A DNA stretch of 20,214 bases from NCBI GenBank assembly GCA_050945815.1, contig JBMNTQ010000018.1:1-20214 (forward strand), written 5' to 3'. Shown here in pieces: positions 1-7,097 of this stretch (within the stretch, counting starts at the first letter, position 1; each line of letters opens with the position of its first letter). A model generated the notes under the pieces. It was not told the origin of the DNA. It searched no databases and was given only the letters and a program-made list of their open reading frames with translations. The position numbers were made by a program, and so were the translations under genes. The DNA comes from JBMNTQ01 sp050945815 (GTDB lineage Bacteria > Bacillota > Clostridia > Christensenellales > JBMNTQ01).

Positions 1-1063
1 TGTCATCGGCCAGGTTAACAATCCGGCTCACCTTAACCCCCGGCGCCGGTGTCAGCTCGTAACGGGTAATAGCAGGCCCCTGCACCACATTGCTTATTTT
101 AGAAGAAATGCCAAAACTAGCCAGCACATCCTCCAGCATCACAGAGTTCTCTTTGAAGCTCTCCCGCCGCTGACGCCCCTTGCCTGTGGAAAAGGACAGA
201 TATCCCACCTCCGGCGGCACATACCCTGGCTGCGGCTGCATCACAATCTGCTCCGCCTCCGTCGTCTGGTTCTTGTGCCGGCCCTCCCCGCTTTGGGCCT
301 TAGGCTCTTGCCCGGCCAATGCAGGCTCTGGGGCCTGAGCTACATCCCAGCCATTCTCTTGCCCTGTTTGCTCAAAGAAATCCCCAAAAACGATTTCCCG
401 AGGGCTATCCGCCAGGGTCACCGGGCGGGAAAAGTCTCCTTCCAACGTTTCAACAAACAGCGGCGCCCGCCGTTTCTGCTCCCGCTTTTCCTTCATCACT
501 TCCCGCCGCTCCCGTACCATCTCCGCGCCCTGCTCCAGCGCCTTCTGAGGCGAAAACTTCGTGGTGATGATCAAGCAAATAGCGATCACGGAAAACAATA
601 CAATCAGCGCGCCCACCCTTCCAAACAGGAACTTCAGCAAAAAAGCCAGCAGGCTGCCCACAGCGCCGCCGCCAATTGCCGCGCCCACGCCATATTGCAA
701 ATAGGAACGCCCGATAAAAGTCCAATAGTTGGTTTCCTCCATAAGCTCGGGCACGCTTAGAATGTGGAAAATAGATAAGGCACATAACAGGGATAACCAG
801 AAAAGAACACGCCGCAGCCTGTTCTTCTTTGGCTTGCCCGCCATCACAATCATATACACTGCGCAACCCAACAAAATGAACGGAAAAATATAGGCCGCCT
901 GGCCAAACATCCCAAAAGAAAATGCACGAAATAAGGCGCCTGCCGCGCCTGCCGCCGTAGAAAAAATACTCAACCCAAACAAAAGGCCTACAACAACCAG
1001 CACAACCCCTATAATTTCCAGGTTGCGCTTGCGGCGTAGGTCTTTCTTGGTGACCCTGGGCAT
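1..1063 (-). CDS. ftsK: DNA translocase FtsK/SpoIIIE, N-terminal part (cut by window edge)
   Basis: Reading the minus strand from the ATG at 1063 gives 354 open codons running off the left edge. The protein starts MPRVTKKDLRRKRN and then has about four hydrophobic membrane stretches (roughly residues 16-37, 52-75, 85-104 and 125-168). A charged linker follows (RERREVMKEKREQKRR near 190), then a poorly conserved Pro/Glu/Gln-rich linker. The start of the motor alpha domain appears near 315-354, with GPAITRYELTPAPGVKVSR and NLADD, which is characteristic of FtsK/SpoIIIE. The ATPase beta domain and gamma domain lie outside. Family knowledge: these membrane-anchored hexameric pumps move chromosomal DNA through the division or sporulation septum. 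An SD-like AGGGGG lies 9 nt before the ATG, and a near-consensus promoter sits just upstream. Following tepA directly is the arrangement seen in Bacillus. Whether it acts in vegetative division or sporulation cannot be told. Confidence 0.93.
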   Translation of the reverse strand, partial: MPRVTKKDLRRKRNLEIIGVVLVVVGLLFGLSIFSTAAGAAGALFRAFSFGMFGQAAYIFPFILLGCAVYMIVMAGKPKKNRLRRVLFWLSLLCALSIFHILSVPELMEETNYWTFIGRSYLQYGVGAAIGGGAVGSLLAFLLKFLFGRVGALIVLFSVIAICLIITTKFSPQKALEQGAEMVRERREVMKEKREQKRRAPLFVETLEGDFSRPVTLADSPREIVFGDFFEQTGQENGWDVAQAPEPALAGQEPKAQSGEGRHKNQTTEAEQIVMQPQPGYVPPEVGYLSFSTGKGRQRRESFKENSVMLEDVLASFGISSKISNVVQGPAITRYELTPAPGVKVSRIVNLADD

Positions 1064-1103
1064 ACTTAGTTTCCCCCTAAACAATCAATCAACATATAAA
1101 AAT

Positions 1104-1132
1104 ATTATACCTTGAATAATGGGTTTTTTCAA
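1104..1132 (-). promoter_or_regulatory. SigA-type promoter for ftsK
   Basis: On the minus strand, TTGAAA (1127-1132) and TATAAT (1104-1109) are separated by exactly 17 nt. This matches the consensus at 5/6 and 6/6. Transcription would start near 1097, giving a leader of about 35 nt before the ftsK ATG at 1063. It lies in the 119-bp gap after tepA, so ftsK can be expressed independently of the genes upstream. No hairpin with a U-run was found between the tepA stop and this promoter, so read-through is also possible. Confidence 0.8.
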
Positions 1133-1182
1133 ACTAATAAATATACCCACGGATACCTATCGGTAGGGTTGCCCATATACTT

Positions 1183-1875
1183 TCATTGCATTCGCTGGTG
1201 CTGTTCGCTCAATTCCTTCAGTTTTTCCAGTGCGTCATGCAATCCGCCCACTGCGCCGATCAAGCCGCACTGAACCGCTTCTTCCCCCACCAGCACAGTC
1301 CCCACATCATTGAACGGCCCCTCATGCCGTGAAATCAGTCCGTCCAGCGTCTCTCTTTTTACCTTTGAATGCATGGTGATAAAAGAAAGAATCCGCTCCT
1401 GCATCTTGCCAAAATATTCAAAGGTCTGCGGGTCGTTGACAATCAAGCCGTTCATCCGAATCGGATGCAGCGTCATAGCCGCCGTTGCGCAGATAAACGA
1501 ATACTGGGCAGCAACCGCCAGCGGTACACCAATGCTGTGCCCGCCGCCTAACACCAGGGAAACTGTAGGTTTGTGCATAGTAGCAATCAGCTCCGCAATT
1601 GCCAAGCCGGCTTCCACATCCCCGCCCTCCGTATTCATCACAAAAAGAATGCCCTTTATCTCCTCGCTCTGCTCCATAGCAATGAGCATAGGGATAATAT
1701 GCTCATATTTGGTAGCCTTACTCTGGGGTGGCAGAATTGTATGCCCTTCAATCTGCCCAATAATGGTTATACACTGAAAGCCGCTCTTGTCCATCTGCGG
1801 TGGCAAGCCCATTTCCTTGATCATATCCAGCGTGTTGGCCGGCATCTGCTTTTGTTCCTGTTTCTCTTGAGTCAT
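1183..1875 (-). CDS. tepA: ClpP-like serine protease of the TepA family
   Basis: This 230-residue protein has the ClpP/crotonase-like fold signature. A candidate catalytic triad is visible: Ser114 in GGGHSIGVPLA, His137 in MTLHPIR and Asp190 in FNDVGT. The oxyanion/substrate strand NTEGGDVEAGLAIAE lies near 81-95. The length and the first 30 residues (a short charged tail before the fold) fit the TepA/YmfB branch rather than housekeeping ClpP, which is about 195 residues. In Bacillus, TepA has been called a translocation-enhancing protein and lies immediately before spoIIIE, exactly as here. That the active-site residues are present suggests a working peptidase; substrate and partner are unknown. 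The ATG at 1875 is supported by a GGGGGA SD about 7 nt upstream. A weak terminator precedes the gene, but I could not resolve its own promoter. Confidence 0.88.
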   Translation of the reverse strand: MTQEKQEQKQMPANTLDMIKEMGLPPQMDKSGFQCITIIGQIEGHTILPPQSKATKYEHIIPMLIAMEQSEEIKGILFVMNTEGGDVEAGLAIAELIATMHKPTVSLVLGGGHSIGVPLAVAAQYSFICATAAMTLHPIRMNGLIVNDPQTFEYFGKMQERILSFITMHSKVKRETLDGLISRHEGPFNDVGTVLVGEEAVQCGLIGAVGGLHDALEKLKELSEQHQRMQ

Positions 1876-1937
1876 TCCTCGTCCCCCTTTTTAGGCTCAG
1901 AAATAGCTTTTCCCCAAAGCCGCAATCTATGCCCTCC

Positions 1938-1977
1938 AAAAATGCAAAGTACGTCAAACCGCTTCTTTGACGCACTT
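1938..1977 (-). terminator. Possible intrinsic terminator between the dUTPase-like gene and tepA
   Basis: On the minus strand, AAGTGCGTCAAA (1966-1977) pairs with TTTGACGTACTT (1947-1958) through 12 positions, including one G-U, around a 7-nt loop. The stem is followed by TGCA and a run of five T (1938-1942). The stem is long, but the T-run is short and displaced by a few bases. Termination is therefore probably partial, or the hairpin may serve in RNA processing. Confidence 0.45.
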
Positions 1978-1994
1978 CCTTGTCAAGGGATCGC

Positions 1995-2363
1995 TCACCT
2001 TTCCTCCACTGCATAGCCAAGCTTCTCAGACTGGCCGCTCTGCCGTTGAAAATTCTCCTGGTTCTTTTCCAGATACAACCTACAAAGCTCGTCCGCCGTC
2101 ATATCCATCTTCAAACACATGCTCACAAAAAAGTGTAAAATGTCCACCAACTCTCCCTTAACCGCTGCTTCGTCCATAGGTTTAGGGTTCTTCCACCACT
2201 TAAAATTCACTTCATCTATCAATTCGGCCAACTCCGACATCATCGCCAAAGTCTCCCTTTGGATCCACTCTTCCTTACCAATCTGTTGCAAGCCACGGCG
2301 CTGTATCAGCTCGCTGTCAAATTTGTTCTGCAACTCAAAAATCAATTCCAACTTATCCTGCAT
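1995..2363 (-). CDS. Dimeric dUTPase-like / MazG-type all-alpha NTP pyrophosphatase
   Basis: The protein has 122 residues and is entirely helical in character. It carries the metal-binding pattern of the all-alpha NTP pyrophosphatases: E44-x2-E47 in MMSELAELIDE and E71-x2-D74 in KGELVDILHFF. The aromatic stretch FKWWKNPKP between them and the opening LIFELQNKFD resemble the dUTPase_2 family of Gram-positive bacteria and their phages. Family role: hydrolysis of dUTP (or another NTP) to the monophosphate and pyrophosphate, which keeps uracil out of DNA. The nucleotide preference here is inferred. The ATG at 2363 has a G-rich SD (AAGGGGG) 6 nt away. The gene follows the M16 peptidase gene by 54 bp and probably shares its transcript. 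In Bacillus, sporulation and lysine-pathway genes occupy this position instead. Confidence 0.75.
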   Translation of the reverse strand: MQDKLELIFELQNKFDSELIQRRGLQQIGKEEWIQRETLAMMSELAELIDEVNFKWWKNPKPMDEAAVKGELVDILHFFVSMCLKMDMTADELCRLYLEKNQENFQRQSGQSEKLGYAVEER

Positions 2364-2417
2364 CCTCTTCCCCCTTTAAAACTATCCTGTCCGGCACCAC
2401 CGGCCCAACATCCCTGC

Positions 2418-3659
2418 CTAGAAGATCGGTACATCCCCAATTTTCCCTACCATCGCCCGGCACATCTTCCTCTCGTCAAACACCTGCGGCACAATATCGC
2501 GGACAGAATCCCGATCTACCGATTCAATCCGATCCAGCATGTCTCGTTCACTGAAAGTACGCCCCAACAAAAGTTCGGACTTACCCAACGATATCATGCG
2601 GCTGGAACTGCTCTCCTGTCCTAGGATATAGCTGGCTTTTAGCTGCTCCTTCCCTTGAGAAAACTCCTCATCGGTTATCCCCTGCTTTTTCAACAGGTCA
2701 ATCTGCTCCAGTATGACAGAATATGCCTCCTCCGCATTCCCGGGCTTCGTGCCCAGGTAAATCGTAAACATCCCCGTAGCGCTGTAGGCAGAAGGATACG
2801 AATAGATGGAATACGCCATGCCCCGCTCCTCACGGATGCTCTGAAACAACCAGGAACTCATACTGCCGCCAAACACATTGTTTAAAACGTTCAGTGCATA
2901 ATTCTCCGGCGTATCCTGTCCAAACCCCGGGAAGCCCAAGCAAAGGTGTATCTGCTCGGTATCCTTCTCCCGTTTGCTGTCTGCACTGCCGTTGGCATGG
3001 GCCGGAAAATCAAACTGATGGGCTTTCCCCTTCTGCATATCCCCCAGATACTTGTCAATCAAGTCCATAGCCTTGTCCATTTCAAAGTTGCCGGCAATGG
3101 ACACCACCATATTGTCCGCAGAATAATAACGTTGCATATAATCCTGCAAATCCCCCCGGTTAAATCCGGCGATGTTGGCTGCCGGCCCTAAAACCGTCCT
3201 AGCCAAAGGATGCCCATCAAAGAAGCTCTTGGCCAGCAGCTCATGCACCAGATCCTCCGGCGTATCCTCCACCATGGCAATCTCCTCCAGCACAACGCCC
3301 TTTTCCTTCTGCATCTCTTCTCCATCCATCCGGGAATTACAAACCAAGTCGCTTAAAATATCCAGCCCCGTCTCTATACGCTCGTCCATCACCCGGGCGT
3401 AATAGCAGGTACATTCCTTCGAAGTGAAAGCATTGAGTTGCCCTCCAATGGCGTCCATTTCGGCAGCAATCTGCTTAGCTGTGCGTTTGCTTGTCCCCTT
3501 AAACAGCATATGTTCAATAAAATGGGAAATTCCATTCTCACAGTCCTTCTCCCGAACCGACCCGGCGCCAAACCAAATTCCTACAGTCACCGAGCGCAAA
3601 TGCGGCATTTTTTCTGCCACCACGCGAATTCCGTTATCCAACGTCCTTTTGTAAAACAT
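2418..3659 (-). CDS. mlpA: M16-family zinc peptidase (MlpA/YmxG-like)
   Basis: The 413-residue product opens MFYKRTLDNGIRVV, the usual start of this subfamily. It has the inverted zinc motif H46-F-I-E49-H50 in ISHFIEHMLFKGT. The distal zinc ligand is Glu126, 76 residues after His50, in VVLEEIAMVEDTPED. The second half-domain includes the R/Y-containing stretch FGGSMSSWLFQSIREERGMAYSIYSYPS, typical of processing-peptidase-like M16 proteins. The length matches YmxG/MlpA (about 410). I chose the ATG at 3659 because GGAG lies 7 nt before it. An in-frame ATG at 3692 would add 11 residues but has only a poor SD. The gene follows the ylxY-like gene, the same order as in Bacillus downstream of pnp. 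The physiological substrate is unknown; related proteins degrade or process small peptides. Confidence 0.9.
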   Translation of the reverse strand: MFYKRTLDNGIRVVAEKMPHLRSVTVGIWFGAGSVREKDCENGISHFIEHMLFKGTSKRTAKQIAAEMDAIGGQLNAFTSKECTCYYARVMDERIETGLDILSDLVCNSRMDGEEMQKEKGVVLEEIAMVEDTPEDLVHELLAKSFFDGHPLARTVLGPAANIAGFNRGDLQDYMQRYYSADNMVVSIAGNFEMDKAMDLIDKYLGDMQKGKAHQFDFPAHANGSADSKREKDTEQIHLCLGFPGFGQDTPENYALNVLNNVFGGSMSSWLFQSIREERGMAYSIYSYPSAYSATGMFTIYLGTKPGNAEEAYSVILEQIDLLKKQGITDEEFSQGKEQLKASYILGQESSSSRMISLGKSELLLGRTFSERDMLDRIESVDRDSVRDIVPQVFDERKMCRAMVGKIGDVPIF

Positions 3660-3713
3660 AACTTTTCTCCATTCACCTGTTAGTATGTTCATTTTATATA
3701 ATTTTCCAAAGCG

Positions 3714-4388
3714 TCACAAGCCTTGTTTCAGTGCGCTGCTCACCGTACCAAAATCCACGCCCAACAAAACCGCCCCGTCCGCAATGTCCGCCAAAGCCTT
3801 CGCCGTTCTAGCATAACCATGCATCTGCACAAACGCGCCTTGTCGAAGGTTGCGCAAAACTGCGGCAGCAATGCGGCTGCTATCCTCCAGCCTTGTGTCC
3901 AGCGAATCGATGCCGCACTGCACAACCGATAGCCCTTCTCGCGCCACCAAGTCAGCCACTTCCCGCCTAAGCTCGGAAAGCGGCATATAGTAGGGCGCGG
4001 CCGACAAACCCTGCTCCTTTAAGAAGATTCGAACTTCTGCCAAAGCCGCACATGCCTCCCCGCTGTCTTGTCCCGGCCCAGCCACTGCGAATTCTCCTGA
4101 CATCTCCTTTATTTTCCCTAGTACCACCGGATTTGATACAGCAGATTGCGTTAAAAAAAACGTGACCGACAGCCCTTCACGCTGCAATGCGTCCAGCATC
4201 TCCTGCTCCGTCCCATCATCCAGAATAACACAAAGCACCGCATGATGGTCTCCCCGATAGATCGGGGCGTTTACAATCCTGCCGATCGTCTCCTGCCCTT
4301 GCGGCCAGGATGTCAGAAAATAGATCCCTCCAATCAATAAAAGCAAAATCAGCGTGACAGCCGAATATTTCAAAGAAATGCGCTTCAT
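3714..4388 (-). CDS. ylxY: YlxY-like polysaccharide deacetylase homologue, probably catalytically inactive
   Basis: The protein has 224 residues. A basic N-terminus and one hydrophobic segment (about 9-26, SAVTLILLLLIGGIYFL) suggest a membrane anchor or signal peptide, so the domain should lie outside the cell. Deacetylase motif 1 survives as CVILDDGTEQEML (Asp57, Asp58) followed by LSVTFFLT. The expected metal-binding HxxxH is replaced by AVAGPGQDSGEA, and the RxPY motif by YYMPLSEL. CGIDSLDT (158-165) aligns with the DxxDW motif, and VQMHGYARTAKAL with motif 5. The fold is therefore likely kept while the metal site is lost. Position between pnp and the M16 peptidase matches Bacillus ylxY. 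The ATG at 4388 has GGGGGG about 10 nt upstream; an in-frame TTG at 4406 overlaps that SD and is unlikely. The upstream region is AT-rich with several -10-like hexamers, but I found no convincing -35. Confidence 0.7.
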   Translation of the reverse strand: MKRISLKYSAVTLILLLLIGGIYFLTSWPQGQETIGRIVNAPIYRGDHHAVLCVILDDGTEQEMLDALQREGLSVTFFLTQSAVSNPVVLGKIKEMSGEFAVAGPGQDSGEACAALAEVRIFLKEQGLSAAPYYMPLSELRREVADLVAREGLSVVQCGIDSLDTRLEDSSRIAAAVLRNLRQGAFVQMHGYARTAKALADIADGAVLLGVDFGTVSSALKQGL

Positions 4389-4478
4389 AGAACTGTTTCC
4401 CCCCAAAGGGCGGATAATACCGCTATACTATATTATTCTATTCCAGCACTCTTAGAATATTACCCCTCAACAATGAGC

Positions 4479-4518
4479 AAAAAAGCCTTTTTGCCAGAGA
4501 AAGGCAAGAAAGGCTTTT
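4479..4518 (-). terminator. Intrinsic terminator after pnp
   Basis: On the minus strand, AAAAGCCTTTCTTGCC pairs with GGCAAAAAGGCTTTT (one unpaired base) around a short loop, and the 3' side runs into six T (4479-4484). It starts 18 bp after the pnp stop. On the plus strand the hairpin is followed by CCTTTTTT, so weak action in the other direction is possible, although no plus-strand gene needs it. It separates the long translation operon from the ylxY-like gene. Confidence 0.88.
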
Positions 4519-4536
4519 CCTTTTTTCAAACAACCA

Positions 4537-6645
4537 TTATTCGTTTTCTACAGCATCCTTCTCCGCCTGGGTAACGCCCTTGTGCGTCAAGTTGACGCGG
4601 CCTTGGCGGTCAATCTCTGCAACCTTAACGATCAACTCGTCGCCAATGTTGACGAAATCTTCCACTTTCTCCACCCTGGATGTAGACAGCTTGGAAATAT
4701 GTACCATTCCTTCCTTGCCGGGAATCAGTTCCACAAAAGCGCCGAAAGGAAGAATACGCATGACCTTGCCTTTATAAACCTCGCCGACCTCAATCTCCTT
4801 CGCAATGCCCTCAATCATGCGCCGTGCCGCAGTCGCAGCCTTTTCATCCGGCGTTGCGATATACACACGCCCATCATCTTCAATATCAATCTTCACGCCC
4901 GTTTCCCCAATGATCTTGTTGATCATCTTGCCGCCTGGCCCAATCACCTCGCGGATCTTCTCAGGGTTGATCGTAAAGCGTATAATCTTAGGCGCGTGCT
5001 CGGACAGATGCTCCCGAGGAGCCGGCAAGGCATCCAGCATTTTACCTAAAATATGCATGCGGCCATCTTTGGCCTGAGCCAGTGCCCGGCGAAGAATTTC
5101 CTCATCAATGCCCTTGATTTTAATGTCCATCTGAACGGCCGTAATGCCCAGCTCCGTACCAGCCACTTTAAAGTCCATATCCCCCAAGAAATCCTCTAGG
5201 CCCTGAATGTCCGTCAAGATGGAAATCTTGCCGGATTCCGTATCTTTGATCAGGCCCATCGCTACGCCGGAAACTGGCCGTTTAATCGGCACTCCCGCAT
5301 CCATCAGCGACAATACGCTGGCGCATACACTCGCCATCGAGGTCGAGCCGTTCGAGCTGATCACTTCGGAAACCAGCCGCAGCGCATAGGGAAATTCCTC
5401 CTCTGAAGGCACCATCGGCTCGACAGAGCGCTCAGCCAAAGCACCATGACCAATCTCACGCCGTCCCGGTCCGCGCATCATCCGAGTCTCACCTACGCTG
5501 TATGGCGGCATGTTGTATTGATGCATGTAGCGCTTGGAATCCTCTTCACCCAAGCCGTCCAATATCTGAACATCGCCCATAGCCCCCAAGGTGGTAATGG
5601 TCATCACCTGCGTCTGCCCCCGGGTAAATACAGCAGACCCGTGGGGCCGCTTCAGCAAGCCAACCTCACACCAAATAGGCCGCACTTCCGTCGTAGTACG
5701 TCCATCCGGGCGCACGCCGTCATTGGTAATTCTCGAACGCACCATGTCTTGAACCATATCATAGACCAGTGCGTCAATTTCCTTCTTGTTCTCAGGATAG
5801 ATTTCAGCAAAATGCTCCCATATCTCAGCCTTGACCTGCTCCGTACGCTGTTCACGCTCGTCCCGGTCAAAGGTATCCAAGCTCCATTTCACCTTCTCCT
5901 GAGCGAATTCGCGTACAGCCGTCTGCAAATCTTCATCAATCTTAGGAGCTTCAATCTCGATCTTAGGCACGCCTACAGCTTCTACGATTTTTTCCTGGAA
6001 AGCAACAATGCGTTTGATTTCCTCATGGGCAAACATAATCCCCTTGAGCATCTCTTCTTCGCTCACCTCAAGGGCTGCGGCCTCCACCATCATGATGGCG
6101 TCTTTCGTGCCGGAAACGGTAAGATGCAAGCTGCTTTTTTCGCGCTGCTCCGTATCGGGATTGATAATAAACTCACCATCAACCATCCCGACAATCACCG
6201 AGCCGGTCGGCCCGGCAAAAGGAATTTTCGAGATAGACAGGGCGATCGACGAGCCTATCATTCCATACACATCCGGCGGAATATCCGTATCCACCGAAAG
6301 AACCGTAGCAATTACCTGTACGTCGTTATAAAAACCTTTGGGGAACAGCGGGCGAATGGGCCGATCAATCAGGCGCGAAGTGAGAACCGCCTTTTCTGTC
6401 GGACGCCCCTCCCTCTTGATAAATCCGCCGGGGATTTTCCCCACAGAATACATTTTCTCCTCAAAGTCCACACTTAAAGGAAAAAAATCAATCCCTTCCC
6501 GGGGTGAGTTCGATACTGTGGCACAAACCAAAAGCGCTGTATCACCACAGCGAATTAAGCAGGAGCCGTCCGCCTGCTGGGCATAGCGGCCCGTTTCTAC
6601 AGTAACGGTACGTCCTGCCAGTTCCATTTCAAAAATATTCTGCAT
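4537..6645 (-). CDS. pnp: Polynucleotide phosphorylase (PNPase)
   Basis: The 702-residue product has full family length and domain order: first RNase PH domain (about 10-140), helical linker, second RNase PH domain (about 310-540), KH domain with the GPGGKMINKIIGETG loop (about residue 566 on), and S1 domain near 620-690 (GEVYKGKVMRILPFGAFVEL). Catalytic acidic residues are in EDFLGDMDFKVAG near 484-490, as in the E. coli enzyme. It degrades RNA 3'-to-5' using phosphate and releases nucleoside diphosphates, usually as a trimer in the RNA degradosome. The start is the ATG at 6645, which has AGGAGG 6 nt upstream; the GTG one codon earlier is too close to that SD. It lies 66 bp after rpsO, and an 11-bp hairpin between them could influence processing or autoregulation. 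A strong terminator follows. Confidence 0.98.
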   Translation of the reverse strand: MQNIFEMELAGRTVTVETGRYAQQADGSCLIRCGDTALLVCATVSNSPREGIDFFPLSVDFEEKMYSVGKIPGGFIKREGRPTEKAVLTSRLIDRPIRPLFPKGFYNDVQVIATVLSVDTDIPPDVYGMIGSSIALSISKIPFAGPTGSVIVGMVDGEFIINPDTEQREKSSLHLTVSGTKDAIMMVEAAALEVSEEEMLKGIMFAHEEIKRIVAFQEKIVEAVGVPKIEIEAPKIDEDLQTAVREFAQEKVKWSLDTFDRDEREQRTEQVKAEIWEHFAEIYPENKKEIDALVYDMVQDMVRSRITNDGVRPDGRTTTEVRPIWCEVGLLKRPHGSAVFTRGQTQVMTITTLGAMGDVQILDGLGEEDSKRYMHQYNMPPYSVGETRMMRGPGRREIGHGALAERSVEPMVPSEEEFPYALRLVSEVISSNGSTSMASVCASVLSLMDAGVPIKRPVSGVAMGLIKDTESGKISILTDIQGLEDFLGDMDFKVAGTELGITAVQMDIKIKGIDEEILRRALAQAKDGRMHILGKMLDALPAPREHLSEHAPKIIRFTINPEKIREVIGPGGKMINKIIGETGVKIDIEDDGRVYIATPDEKAATAARRMIEGIAKEIEVGEVYKGKVMRILPFGAFVELIPGKEGMVHISKLSTSRVEKVEDFVNIGDELIVKVAEIDRQGRVNLTHKGVTQAEKDAVENE

Positions 6646-6690
6646 CACAATCCTCCTTCGCGATAACCATGCAGCGAACCCAGTATAAGG

Positions 6691-6716
6691 AATAAGAGCG
6701 GCGCCCCGCTCTTATT
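6691..6716 (-). promoter_or_regulatory. Perfect 11-bp hairpin at the rpsO-pnp junction
   Basis: The sequence 6691-6701 is perfectly complementary to 6706-6716, with a 4-nt loop. On the transcript this forms AATAAGAGCGG-GGCG-CCGCTCTTATT. The rpsO stop codon (6712-6714) is inside the 5' arm. No U-run follows, so it is not a standard terminator. The 3' flank TTCCTTATACTGGG (6679-6692) is nearly the same as the one after the rimP leader hairpin. In E. coli the rpsO-pnp junction contains a terminator and an RNase III site used in PNPase autoregulation. A similar role here is inferred. Confidence 0.7.
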
Positions 6717-6975
6717 TTCTCAAATTGAGGCTGGCAATCAACGTCCGGTAACGCTCAATATCCTTACTCTTCAGGTAATTCAATAGTCCGCGGCGCCTAC
6801 CAACCATTTTTAGCAATCCTCTGCGTGAATGATGATCCTTTTTATTGATTTTCAGATGTTCGTTCAGATGATTAATGCGCTGAGTCAAAATCGCCACCTG
6901 AACTTCCGGTGAACCTGTGTCTCCCTCGTGCGTCTTATACTTCTCGATGATTTCTGTTTTTATGGTCTTATCCAT
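6712..6975 (-). CDS. rpsO: 30S ribosomal protein S15
   Basis: The product is 87 residues (MDKTIKTEIIEKYKTHEGDTGSPEVQVAILTQ...). It contains the conserved S15 features GDTGSPEVQ, HLKINKKDHHSRRGLL and VGRRRGLLNYL. S15 is a primary 16S rRNA binder that nucleates the central domain of the 30S subunit. The ATG at 6975 is preferred, because GGAGG lies 7 nt upstream; a TTG two codons earlier is also open but too close to the SD. The gene has its own likely promoter at 7066-7094 and a structured leader of about 84 nt, consistent with the S15 autoregulation known in several bacteria. It is followed by pnp after 66 bp, the classic order. Confidence 0.98.
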   Translation of the reverse strand: MDKTIKTEIIEKYKTHEGDTGSPEVQVAILTQRINHLNEHLKINKKDHHSRRGLLKMVGRRRGLLNYLKSKDIERYRTLIASLNLRK

Positions 6976-7059
6976 GATCAATCCTCCATTTTCTCAATAA
7001 CCTCCAGTTACAAAGCACGCGTCGGAGAGTCGTCGCACTGAGTAACGGATGAATTCATA
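6976..7059 (-). promoter_or_regulatory. Structured rpsO leader, candidate S15 autoregulatory RNA
   Basis: Between the inferred transcription start (about 7059) and the rpsO ATG, the RNA contains GTTAC (7042-7046), which pairs perfectly with GTAAC (7007-7011). The adjoining CC can pair with GG across one bulged base. Inside, TGCG and CGCG can form a further short helix. The 3' arm abuts a GGAGG (about 7000-7005), and a second GGAGG is the real SD. Firmicute rpsO leaders bind S15 through several unrelated folds. Assigning this one to S15 binding rests on position and on these pairings only. Confidence 0.4.
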
Positions 7060-7065
7060 AATTTA

Positions 7066-7094
7066 ATGTTATCATACAAAAAACGCTTTGTAAA
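7066..7094 (-). promoter_or_regulatory. Promoter for rpsO-pnp
   Basis: On the minus strand, TTTACA (7089-7094), a 17-nt spacer and TAACAT (7066-7071) are preceded by a TG extended -10 (TGATAACAT). It begins 3 bp past the ribF stop codon. It would let rpsO and pnp be expressed apart from the upstream nusA-infB operon, although no terminator was seen after ribF. Confidence 0.6.
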
Positions 7095-7097
7095 CAG

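Noticed and set aside
450..866. A 138-codon minus-strand open frame in another frame of the ftsK region
   Set aside because: The frame from the ATG at 1063 shows FtsK membrane helices and the alpha-domain motif. This alternative has no motif and starts inside it.
1947..1992. TTGACG near 1967 as the -35 of a tepA promoter
   Set aside because: No acceptable -10 hexamer occurs 16-18 nt downstream, and the sequence is part of the hairpin stem.
5446..6477. A 343-codon plus-strand open frame opposite pnp
   Set aside because: It is fully antisense to a certain gene with conserved domains. Its own composition is His/Arg/Leu-rich and lacks any family motif.
6977..6990. A three-codon open frame (ATG GAG GAT TGA) overlapping the rpsO SD
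   Set aside because: It has a GGAGG 11 nt upstream, but such a short frame arises easily from the SD sequence itself. There is no way to support it from one sequence.
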